Shown here: piece after piece, positions 6,733-14,234 of the stretch
Layout of the letters: each line of letters starts with the position of its first letter
Position numbering within the stretch: the stretch's first letter is position 1
Source: Methylobacterium oxalidis
GTDB lineage: Bacteria > Pseudomonadota > Alphaproteobacteria > Rhizobiales > Beijerinckiaceae
Direction: 5' to 3'
Assembly (NCBI RefSeq): GCF_007992195.1
Contig: NZ_BJZU01000079.1
Location: forward strand, 1-43,614
Length of the DNA stretch: 43,614 bases
Made by a program: the position numbers and the translations under genes
The notes under the pieces: generated by a model
Seen by the model: only the letters and a program-made list of their open reading frames with translations
What the model was told of the DNA's origin: nothing
Database searches by the model: none

Positions 6733-8729
6733 CACGCCGCCTCGCCCGGCGCGAAGCCGAGCTCCGTCAGGGCCTGCAGAGTGGCGGGCTCCGCCATGAG
6801 CGCGAGGAAGGCCGCGAGGGCGGGCTCCTGCGCCCGGTCGGTCCGGTAGGCGAGGTCGTAATGCTCCTCGGTGAGCGGCAGGAAGCCGAGCCCGTAGGCG
6901 CGCGCCACGCTCTCGATCGCCACGCCCCAGTCGGCCCGCCCCTGCGCCACGGCGGCCGCCACGGCGTTGTGCGAGCGCGGCTGGTTCCAGTAGCCGGCAG
7001 GGCGTGCGCCCTTGATCAGCCCGTCGACGAGGAGGCGGGTGCCGGATCCGGTGTTGCGGTTGACCATCACGGCATCGGGCTCCTCGGCGAGGGCGGCGAC
7101 GGCCTCCTCGGGTGAGCGGCGCTCGAAGCGGGCGTCGCCGGCACGGAAGACCACGCCCTGCATCCGCCGCCAGCCGGGCGCGAGGGTCATGCCCGGCGCC
7201 AGGAACGGCGCGTTGTAGCGCCCGCTCGCCGGGTCGAGGAGGTGCATGGCGGCGAGGTCGCACTCGCCGCGCTTGAGGGCGGCGAGCCCGCCCGCGGAGC
7301 CGACCCAGACGGTGCGCGCGCGCAATCCCCGCTCGGCCAGGAGACCGACGATCCGGTCGAGCCCGAGGCAGTGGCTGCCGACGATGGTGAGGTCCGGCGG
7401 CTTCACGCCCGCTCCGAGGCGGGTCACCGTCACGGTCTCGCCGGCCTCCAGCCCGGCCCGGTTCGCCGGGACCGGGAAGAACCCGTCGGCCTGCGAGAAG
7501 GCGGTGACCGAGCCGGACCCCTTCGGGAGCGGCAGCGCCACGAGGCCGTCGCCCGCGCCGTCGCGCGCGAGCGAGGCCATCACGAACTCCATCCGGCCGA
7601 TCTCGGAGGCGAGGCGCTGCGGCACGCGCGCCTCGACGCTCGTCTCCTCCCGTGGCGGCAGGCCGGCGAGCGCCCGCACCAGCGGGACGACGAACTCGTG
7701 GAACGTGAACATCGCGGAGGTGGGGAAGCCTGGCAGCACGACGATCGCCTTGTCCCCGACGGCCGCGAGGCAGAGCGGCTTGCCGGGCTTGAGGGCGACG
7801 CCGTGGACGAGGATGCCGGGCGCGCCGAGCCGCGACAGGATGCGGTGCGAGACGTCGCCCGCCCCCTTCGAGGTGCCGCCCGAGAGCACCACGAGGTCGG
7901 CCTCTTCGAGGCTCCGGCGTATCGCCTCCGCGAGGCGCTCCTCGTCGTCCGGCACGATGCCGCCGGGCCGCGCGACGCCGCCGTTCTCGGCCACCGAGGC
8001 CGCGACGATGGCGCCGTTCGAATCGTAGATCCCGGCGGGCTTCAGCGGCTCGCCCGGCGCGACGAGCTCGTCGCCCGTGGAGAGCACGGCGACGCGGGGC
8101 CGGCGCACCGCCGGCACCTCGCTCAGGCCGCAGGCGGCCAGCATCCCGATCTCGCGGGCAGTGACCCGCACGCCCCGGCGGAGCACGGTCTCGCCGAGCG
8201 CCATGTCGGCGCCCGCGTAGCCCACGAACTGGCCGGGCGTCGCCGCGCGAGCGATCTCGATCGCCGGCTCCGCCGCGCCGCCGACGGCTTCCGTCGCCTC
8301 GACCATGACGACCGCGTCGGCCCCGCGCGGGATGACGCCGCCGGTGGCGATCGGCGTGGCGGTGCCGGGCGTGACTGCGATGGCCGGCGCCGTGCCGCAG
8401 GCCAGGATCTCCCCGTTGAGGACGAGGCGCGCCGGGCTGCCCTCTCGCGCGCCCTCGGTGTCCGCCGCGCGCACGGCGAAGCCGTCGACGAGCGACCGGT
8501 CGAACGGGGGCACGTCGATCGGCGAGGCGACGTCCCGAGCGAGCACCCGCCCGAGAGCCTCGGCGAGCGGCACCGGCTCGGCCGGCAGGGCGACGTGCGG
8601 CACCGCCGCGCGGAAGCGTTCGGCCGCCTCCTCGCGGGAGAGCACGCTCAGGAATTGCTCCTGGCGCGCGACCTGCGCCAGGCGTTCCAGGAACGCGGCT
8701 CGGGTCTCGCTCTGCGACGCGTCACTCAC
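6732..8729 (-). CDS. MoeA fused to a C-terminal molybdate-binding-like (PBP) domain
   Basis: Two-domain cofactor protein of 665 residues. Residues about 40-440 are a complete MoeA module: DVPPFDRSLVDGFAV at 72-86, STGDE at 217-221, LSGGTSKGAGD at 282-292, KPGKP at 314-318 and LPGFPTS at 332-338, where canonical MoeA has GNP. Residues about 444-660 are a binding-protein-like domain homologous to the C-terminal half of the regulator at 3933-4934, sharing VNRNTGSGTRL and a later FLPLTEEHY block. The fusion is known in bacteria and archaea, but its role is poorly defined. Capture or selection of metal oxyanion, or binding of cofactor, for delivery to MoeA is a plausible inference. It overlaps the upstream MoeA-like gene by four bases (ATGA) and mobB by one. 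Confidence 0.88.
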   Translation of the reverse strand: MSDASQSETRAAFLERLAQVARQEQFLSVLSREEAAERFRAAVPHVALPAEPVPLAEALGRVLARDVASPIDVPPFDRSLVDGFAVRAADTEGAREGSPARLVLNGEILACGTAPAIAVTPGTATPIATGGVIPRGADAVVMVEATEAVGGAAEPAIEIARAATPGQFVGYAGADMALGETVLRRGVRVTAREIGMLAACGLSEVPAVRRPRVAVLSTGDELVAPGEPLKPAGIYDSNGAIVAASVAENGGVARPGGIVPDDEERLAEAIRRSLEEADLVVLSGGTSKGAGDVSHRILSRLGAPGILVHGVALKPGKPLCLAAVGDKAIVVLPGFPTSAMFTFHEFVVPLVRALAGLPPREETSVEARVPQRLASEIGRMEFVMASLARDGAGDGLVALPLPKGSGSVTAFSQADGFFPVPANRAGLEAGETVTVTRLGAGVKPPDLTIVGSHCLGLDRIVGLLAERGLRARTVWVGSAGGLAALKRGECDLAAMHLLDPASGRYNAPFLAPGMTLAPGWRRMQGVVFRAGDARFERRSPEEAVAALAEEPDAVMVNRNTGSGTRLLVDGLIKGARPAGYWNQPRSHNAVAAAVAQGRADWGVAIESVARAYGLGFLPLTEEHYDLAYRTDRAQEPALAAFLALMAEPATLQALTELGFAPGEAA

Positions 8730-9841
8730 AGCGGCATGATCTCGACAGGGGTCCCCTCCGCGTAGCCCTCCCGATCCGGGGGCACGAGGATCGCGCCTCG
8801 TGCCAGGAGAAGGCGGTGCAGGGCAAGCTCGGCGGAGCCGAGCGGCTCCACGCCGTCCGCCGCCTCGGCGACGAAGACGATCTCGCTGAGGCCGATCACC
8901 GACGAGACCTTGCGGCGCAGACGCGCGGGGCGCGGGGGCTCGGGCGCCTCGCCGGTGAGCGCCGAGAGCAGCGGACGGGCGAGGGCCAGGAAGGCGGCGA
9001 GCATCGCGTCGGGCGCGCCGGGCAGAAGCAGGACGGACCGGCCCTCGACCCGGCCGAAGCCGGCGCTCTCGCCCGGGCGCAGGGCGATGCCGTGCGCCGC
9101 GAGGCTGCCGGCCCGCGCGAGCGCGGCGGCGGCGCGATCCTCCCGCCCGAGGCCGGTCGCGCCGACGACGAGGGTGAGGTCCGCCGCGCTCCCGCCGAGA
9201 GCTGCGGCCAGGGCGTCCTCGCCGCCCGCGACATCCGCCACATCCGACACCGCGCCGCCGGCCCGCGCGACGAGGCCGGCGAGCGTCGCCGCGCGGGCCT
9301 CTGCCGAGGCGCGCCGCTCAGGGCCTGAGAGCAGGATCGCCACCTCAGGCACGCGCACGGTCACGCGCTCCAGACCCGCCAGTGCCAGCACGTCGAGGGA
9401 CCGGATGCGGGTGCCCGCCGCGACGATGCGGCTGCCGGCGGCGAGATCGTCCCCCCCCTCCCGCACGCCCTCGCCGGTCGGCGCGTCCGCCACGATCTCC
9501 GCGAGCGGGCCGGCCGCCTCGACGCCTTCCGCCGGCAGCACGGTGTCGGCGTCCGCGGGCAGAGGGTCGCCGGCCTCGACCCAGGCAGGCGGTGCCGCGA
9601 GCGGGGCGGGCGCATAGGGCGAGGCGCCGACGATGTCCGCCCCGCGCACGGCCCAGCCGTCGCGGAGCGCGATGCGCCGCGCCGGTTTCGGCCCCTCTGC
9701 GAGGATGTCGGCCGCGGCGACCCGCCCGATCGACTCGCGCGGCTCGACGGCGCGCGAGGGGACCGGCGCGACGCCGGCCAGCAGGAGGCCGAGCGCCTCC
9801 GCGAGCGGCATCAGGGCCGTCGAGGCCGTGCGCGTGTTCAT
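8726..9841 (-). CDS. Degenerate MoeA-like protein
   Basis: A third MoeA-related protein, 371 residues, first in the cofactor operon. The fold is recognisable from an N-terminal PLAEALGLLLAG segment, RIALRDGWAV near residues 56-64 (corresponding to DxPPFxxSAxDGYA), and the central nucleotide-binding-like region. The catalytic motifs have eroded: the STGDE position reads LSGPE (171-175), the TSGGVSxGxxD position reads VVGATGLGRED (225-235), and the GLPGNP position reads LLPGAPDA (272-279). The reading frame is intact and translationally coupled to the MoeA fusion, so this looks like a maintained non-catalytic or altered paralogue and not a pseudogene. It could be a partner subunit or scaffold for the fusion. 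Its gene is divergent from the WD40-cytochrome gene. Confidence 0.75.
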   Translation of the reverse strand: MNTRTASTALMPLAEALGLLLAGVAPVPSRAVEPRESIGRVAAADILAEGPKPARRIALRDGWAVRGADIVGASPYAPAPLAAPPAWVEAGDPLPADADTVLPAEGVEAAGPLAEIVADAPTGEGVREGGDDLAAGSRIVAAGTRIRSLDVLALAGLERVTVRVPEVAILLSGPERRASAEARAATLAGLVARAGGAVSDVADVAGGEDALAAALGGSAADLTLVVGATGLGREDRAAAALARAGSLAAHGIALRPGESAGFGRVEGRSVLLLPGAPDAMLAAFLALARPLLSALTGEAPEPPRPARLRRKVSSVIGLSEIVFVAEAADGVEPLGSAELALHRLLLARGAILVPPDREGYAEGTPVEIMPL

Positions 9842-9952
9842 GGTCGCGTGGTCATGTCCGCGTCGGGTCGGTCCCTCACGTCGCCGATCGCGGGTCCGCG
9901 ATCAAGGCCCTGCGCCGATCGGGCACGGACGACAGGCGCGCCGCCCGCGTCT

Positions 9953-11275
9953 ATGGTCGCGCACTCCGCAGCCCGCCGCGATGCCGCCGTGAGACCGACC
10001 GCCCCCCTTCTCGCCCTGACGCTCCTCCTCTGCACCCTCGCGGGCGGGGCCGAGGCGCAATTGCGCGGCCACGGCGGCCCGGTCCGCGCGCTCTCGGTGA
10101 CGGCCGACGGGCGCGGCGCGGTCTCGGGCAGCTTCGACCAGTCGGCGATCCTGTGGTCGATCGAAGAGGGCACCGCCCGGCAGGTCCTGCGCGTCCACGA
10201 GGGCGCGGTGAACGCCGTCCTGGCGCTGCCGGATGGAGGGGCGGTCACGGGCGGCGAGGAAGGGCGGATCGCCCTGTGGCGGCCGGGCGGGACGCGGCCC
10301 GCCGCGACTTTCGCCGAGCACCAGGGCCCGATCGTGGCGCTCGCGCTCTCGCCGGACGGGACGCGGCTCGCCTCGGCCTCCTGGGACGGCACGGCGCGCC
10401 TGCGCCCGCTCGCCGGCGGCGAGGCGCAGGTGTTCGAGGGTCACAAGGGCAACGTGAACGGCGTCGCCTTCACGCGCGACGGGCGCCTCGTCACGGCGGG
10501 CTACGACGCCACCCTGCGGATCTGGCCCCTCGACGGGTCGGACGCGGTCCGGATCGTCACGCTGCCGACGCCGCTCAACACCGTGGCGGTCGCCCCGGAC
10601 GGCGAGATCGTGGCGGGCGGCGCGGACAGCAGCGTCCGCCTGTTCTCGCCCGACGGCGCGGAGCGCGCGGTCATCGAGATCGGCCCGAGCCCCGTCATCG
10701 CCCTCGCGCTCTCGCCGGACGGCGGCCGGGTCGCCGCGGCGACGGTGGCCGGCTCTGTCTCGGTGATCGACCGGAAGGCGGGGAAGCCCCTGTTCAACCT
10801 CGTCGGCCCGGGCCTGCCGGTCTGGTCGCTCGCCTTCCGGTCCGACGCCGAACTCGTCACCGGCGGCGGCGACCGGCTGATCCGCCGCTGGGACATGCGG
10901 ACCGGTCAGCCGATTGGCATGCTGGCGATGGCCCGCCCGCACGACGACCTCGCGGCCTACGCGGGCGACCGCGGCGCGGAGGTGTTCCGGGCCTGCGCGG
11001 CCTGCCACAGCCTCACGCCGGACGGCGGCAACCGGGCCGGCCCGACGCTCAGCGGCGTGTTCGGACGGCGCATCGCGACAGCCGAGGGCTACAACTTCTC
11101 GGATGCTCTGAAGAAGCTCGACATCGTCTGGAACGCGGAGACCATCGCCAAGCTGTTCGAGGTGGGGCCCGCCCGCTACACGCCCGGCACCAAGATGCCC
11201 GAGCAGACGGTCGGCAGCGCCGCCGACCGCGAGGCGCTGGTGCGCTTCCTGGAGAAGGCGACGCAGGCGCATTGA
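9953..11275 (+). CDS. WD40 beta-propeller fused to a c-type cytochrome
   Basis: Predicted periplasmic electron-transfer protein, 440 residues. A signal peptide (APLLALTLLLCTLAGGAEAQ) is followed by about seven WD40-type repeats over residues about 38-335, with recurring ALSPDG and VTADG turns and blade ends such as LWSIEEG, LWRPGG and RIWPLDG. The C-terminal 90 residues are a class I cytochrome c with CAACH haem attachment at 348-352 and likely axial Met415 in GTKMPEQ. The sequence HSLTPDGGNRAGPTL is typical of cytochrome c552-like proteins. A GTG at 9989 would start right at the signal peptide and is a serious alternative; neither start has a clear ribosome site. Proximity to the formate dehydrogenase suggests a redox partner, but this is inference. 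Confidence 0.85.
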   Translation: MVAHSAARRDAAVRPTAPLLALTLLLCTLAGGAEAQLRGHGGPVRALSVTADGRGAVSGSFDQSAILWSIEEGTARQVLRVHEGAVNAVLALPDGGAVTGGEEGRIALWRPGGTRPAATFAEHQGPIVALALSPDGTRLASASWDGTARLRPLAGGEAQVFEGHKGNVNGVAFTRDGRLVTAGYDATLRIWPLDGSDAVRIVTLPTPLNTVAVAPDGEIVAGGADSSVRLFSPDGAERAVIEIGPSPVIALALSPDGGRVAAATVAGSVSVIDRKAGKPLFNLVGPGLPVWSLAFRSDAELVTGGGDRLIRRWDMRTGQPIGMLAMARPHDDLAAYAGDRGAEVFRACAACHSLTPDGGNRAGPTLSGVFGRRIATAEGYNFSDALKKLDIVWNAETIAKLFEVGPARYTPGTKMPEQTVGSAADREALVRFLEKATQAH

Positions 11276-11304
11276 GGCGCGGGAGCGGCCCGAGCCCCCG
11301 CGCC
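11276..11304. terminator. Hairpin between convergent genes
   Basis: Immediately after the WD40-cytochrome stop codon, GGCGCGGG (11276-11283) pairs perfectly with CCCGCGCC (11297-11304) around a 13-nt loop. It lies in the 46-bp gap between convergent stop codons, so it could act in both directions. No T-run follows on either strand, which is common in such GC-rich genomes, so activity is uncertain. Confidence 0.45.
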
Positions 11305-11321
11305 GTAGACCACCGGCCTTC

Positions 11322-13361
11322 CTAGACCGTCTGCCCGTTCCGCTCCGCGCGCTCGCGCAGGTAATCCTCGCCGGTGCGCGGCCGGGCCCGCTCGGGGCCG
11401 GCGTGCGGGTCGAAGCCCTCGTTGAGGGCGGCCTCGACGCGGCAATCCTCACACATCATCAGGGAGCGCACGCGCGCCTCGCCGGCCGCGCCCGCGAACA
11501 TCCAGTGGTTGCCCCGCAGCTTCTCGATGATGCGCTCGATGGTGCTGCGCGTGCCGAAGCCCTTGCCGCAGGCGATGCAGTCGAAGGGCTCCTCCTCCTT
11601 CACGATCCGGCGCGGCTCAGCCCAGGCGGCGAAGTCGATGCGCGGCGCGAGCGTGATCACGTCCTCCGGGCAGGTCGCGGCGCAGAGGCCGCACTGGACG
11701 CAGAGGCTCTCCTCGAAGGCGAGGAGCGGGCGGTCGGCGCTGTCGGAGAGCGCGTGCGTCGGGCAGGCCCCGACGCAGGCGAGGCAGAGCGTGCAGGCCT
11801 CGGTGCGGAAATCGAGGCCGCCGAAGGGCGCGCCCGCCGCGAGCGGCACTGCGGCGACCGGAGCCGGCGCGGCGACCTGCAGCTCGCGGAAGCTCGTGCG
11901 CAGCACGCCGCGCCTGTCGCCGGCCGGCATGAACCGGGCCGGGTTCGGCGCGGGCGTGCCGCGGGCGCCGGCGCGGAGGGCCTCACCGAGCAGGTCCGGG
12001 TCGTCCGTCTCGATCGTCGCGACGAGGCCGGCGCCCTCGGGGTCGTAGCCGAGGCCCCGCAGGACGGTGTTCGTCAGGTCGAGGGTGCGGTGGAGGCTCC
12101 CCAGGTCGTGCTTCGGCCGCGCGCGCAGGAGGAGGCGGGCCCCCACGGCGCCGTAGGCGAAGAGCGCCGCGAAGACCTCGGCGCCGAGCTGCGTCACCTC
12201 GTTCACCCGCACCGGCAGGACGTTGGCGGGCAGGCCCTCGCCGTGACGCGAGAGCGCGTGGATCAGGGGCTCGCCGTGCTCGCCGTCGTGGAACAGCACC
12301 ACCGGATCGGATCCCCCGGCCGCCGCGTAGGCGCCCATCAGCGTGCGCAGGCGCCGCATCAGGGATTCGACCGGCGGCAGCGCGTAGGAGGCCGCACCGG
12401 TGGGGCAGAGGGCGGCGCAGGAGCCGCAGCCCGCGCAGACGTGAGGGTCGATGGCGACGTGGTCACCGTTCGGGCTGATGGCGCCCGTGGGGCAGACCTC
12501 GAGGCAGCGGGTGCAGCCGGTGATGCGCGAGCGTGAATGCGCGCAGAGATCCGCCTTGAACTCGATGAAGCGGGGCTTGTCGAAGGTTCCGACGAGGTGG
12601 GACGCCTCGAACAGCATTGCCTCGACCGCCCGCGGGTCGCGCGGGTCCGCCCGCAGGTAGCCGCTGCGGGTCTCGTGCGCGGGGAAGAGCGGCACGCCGC
12701 CCGTGAGGTCGATCACGAGGTCGCAGGTCGAGCTCGCGCCGTCGCGCGCCGGCCCGAAGACCAGGGCGCTCCGGGAGGAGGGGGCCGGCAGGGCGTAATC
12801 GTCGATGCGCAGCGCGAAGGCGCCGAGATGCCCGGTCGCCGCCGTGATGGTGCCCCGGAGCACGGGGAAGTCGGCCCGCAGGGGCGGAGCCACGGCCTCG
12901 GGGCGCGTCAGCAGCACGGTGATGTCGAGGTGGTCGGCGAGGCGACGCGCCGCCTCGATCGCGGTCTCGTCGCGCCCGTAGACGAGCGCGACGCCAGAAC
13001 TCTCCATCGTGACGATCGGCGAATCCGGCTGCGCCTCGGCCGCCGCGGCGATGAGCGCCGCCATCTTGGGGCCCGCCGCCGGCCCGTCCGCCGACCAGCC
13101 CGCCGTCTCGCGGATGTTGGCGAAGGCGACGCGGCCCTCGGCGCCCGCCTCCTCGGCGATCTCCTCGAACAGCGGGGCCTGCAACGTGCAGGCGACCGTG
13201 ACGGGCGCGTCCCCGGCGAGCGCGCGCCGGTAGCGGTCGAGGTCGCGCCCGCAGAGCTGGTCCGCGGTGGAAAGCGTGCCGCCGCAGCCCCTGGCGAGGG
13301 CGGCGCCGTCGAGCGACATCGTCTTCTCGCAGGAACAGGCGATCACCGAACGGTCGGACAC
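11322..13361 (-). CDS. Multi-cluster 4Fe-4S protein of the formate dehydrogenase island
   Basis: Large probably cytoplasmic iron-sulfur protein, 679 residues, with no signal peptide. Two bacterial ferredoxin-type pairs are visible: C283/286/290 plus C309/312/315/319, and C523/526/529/533 plus C554/557/560/564. The first pair's remaining ligand may be C273 or a cysteine outside the block. An N-terminal cysteine group (C9, C11, C26, C37, C58) and a C-terminal pair of CxxC motifs (C595/598 and C637/640) could bind a further cluster or zinc. The region between the ferredoxin pairs (about 330-515) has no motif I recognise. Similar proteins accompany FDH and DUF3305/3306 genes in rhizobia, from memory of the family. 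Its start is 117 bases from the divergent biotin-ligase-like gene. Electron transfer for cofactor maturation or an accessory redox route are both possible. Confidence 0.85.
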   Translation of the reverse strand: MSDRSVIACSCEKTMSLDGAALARGCGGTLSTADQLCGRDLDRYRRALAGDAPVTVACTLQAPLFEEIAEEAGAEGRVAFANIRETAGWSADGPAAGPKMAALIAAAAEAQPDSPIVTMESSGVALVYGRDETAIEAARRLADHLDITVLLTRPEAVAPPLRADFPVLRGTITAATGHLGAFALRIDDYALPAPSSRSALVFGPARDGASSTCDLVIDLTGGVPLFPAHETRSGYLRADPRDPRAVEAMLFEASHLVGTFDKPRFIEFKADLCAHSRSRITGCTRCLEVCPTGAISPNGDHVAIDPHVCAGCGSCAALCPTGAASYALPPVESLMRRLRTLMGAYAAAGGSDPVVLFHDGEHGEPLIHALSRHGEGLPANVLPVRVNEVTQLGAEVFAALFAYGAVGARLLLRARPKHDLGSLHRTLDLTNTVLRGLGYDPEGAGLVATIETDDPDLLGEALRAGARGTPAPNPARFMPAGDRRGVLRTSFRELQVAAPAPVAAVPLAAGAPFGGLDFRTEACTLCLACVGACPTHALSDSADRPLLAFEESLCVQCGLCAATCPEDVITLAPRIDFAAWAEPRRIVKEEEPFDCIACGKGFGTRSTIERIIEKLRGNHWMFAGAAGEARVRSLMMCEDCRVEAALNEGFDPHAGPERARPRTGEDYLRERAERNGQTV

Positions 13362-13478
13362 TGTGTCATCCCCAAAAGCGGAGGTCCGTGGCCTCCACGC
13401 GCTTGCAGCCGCTTCTTATACTCGAATAGGTCCAAACTGCGATTCAGGAGATGGGCGCAAGGCTTGCGCGACGCCACG
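13362..13478. promoter_or_regulatory. Divergent control region with perfect dyad
   Basis: A 117-bp AT-richer gap between the Fe-S gene and the FDH accessory operon. It holds the perfect dyad GCGCAAG-G-CTTGCGC at 13455-13469, ending nine bases before the ATG at 13479. The 9-mer GCGCTTGCA at 13399-13407 is also found before the ModE-like regulator gene. TATACT at 13417-13422 could be a -10 element, but I could not pair it with a well-spaced -35. The dyad is a reasonable candidate operator or a hairpin affecting translation. Confidence 0.4.
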
Positions 13479-14234
13479 ATGACGAACCATGCCGCGATGT
13501 CACAGGGGAGGGCGCTCGACCTGCCGCCCCTGTTCTCCGTGATCGCCGCCGGCGGGGGCTCGGGCGCGCACGTCGAGGCGTGCCGGCTGGCCTCGCCGGA
13601 GGCGGCGGGCACGATCGTGCACGGGCTCGACGGCGACTGTCCCGCCTTCGCTGTGGTGCTGGCGCCGGACGAGCCGCTGGCGAGCGCCCGGCGCGCCTTC
13701 CTCGCCGGGATGGTGGCGTTCGGCGAGGCGCTCGGCGCCCACGCGCCGCCGGAGCGGGCGGTCCGCTTCGCGTGGCCCGACGCGGTCCTCTTCAACGAGG
13801 CGCGGATCGGCGGCGCCCGCCTCGCCTGGCCGGAGCACTGCGCCGAGGACGAGACGCCGGCCTGGCTCGTCTTCTCCGTCACGCTGATCGCCTCGAAACG
13901 CTGGGCCGGCGATCCGGGCCTCACCCCGGAGACCACCTCGCTGGAGGAGGAGGGCTTCGAGATCGCTGATCGCGGCGTCCTCGTGGAGAGCTTCGCGCGC
14001 TACCTGATGCGGGCCTTCGAGACGTGGAACGGGCAGGGCTTCGAGACCTTCGCGCAGCTCTTCTCCGACCGTCTCATCCCCGCCCTGTCGGGTGCTCCGC
14101 AGCGCGTCGACGTGACGGGCGACCTGCTGACGGAGGACGCGGCCGCACCGGGCGGCGCCCGGCGTGATAGCCTCGCCGCCGGTCTCGCCGCGCCGACGTG
14201 GCTCGACCCCGCCACCGGGAGGCCCCGCCTGTGA
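13479..14234 (+). CDS. Biotin/lipoate-ligase-like protein of FDH operon (DUF4444 type)
   Basis: First gene of the accessory operon, 251 residues, probably cytoplasmic. The stretch VRFAWPDAVLFNEARIGGARL (split by position around residues 106-126) parallels the biotin protein ligase core WPNDV...KIGGIL. The C-terminal part resembles DUF4444, seen in alphaproteobacterial biotin/lipoate-ligase-like proteins. The glycine/arginine-rich GRGRxGR motif that binds biotinyl-AMP in true ligases is not visible, and the lysine of the KIGG motif is replaced by arginine. A classical biotin-ligase activity is therefore doubtful. A second ATG at 13497 is possible. The stop overlaps the next gene's GTG start by four bases (GTGA), which ties it to the formate dehydrogenase accessory genes. 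Confidence 0.75.
   Translation: MTNHAAMSQGRALDLPPLFSVIAAGGGSGAHVEACRLASPEAAGTIVHGLDGDCPAFAVVLAPDEPLASARRAFLAGMVAFGEALGAHAPPERAVRFAWPDAVLFNEARIGGARLAWPEHCAEDETPAWLVFSVTLIASKRWAGDPGLTPETTSLEEEGFEIADRGVLVESFARYLMRAFETWNGQGFETFAQLFSDRLIPALSGAPQRVDVTGDLLTEDAAAPGGARRDSLAAGLAAPTWLDPATGRPRL

Noticed and set aside
8726..9841. Pseudogene call for the eroded MoeA-like gene
   Set aside because: The frame is complete, of reasonable length, overlaps its neighbour by four bases, and has coding-type composition. Loss of motifs alone looks like divergence, not decay.
13387..13399. Short hairpin CGTGG-CCT-CCACG in the divergent region
   Set aside because: Only five base pairs in GC-rich DNA; expected by chance and not placed over a recognisable signal.
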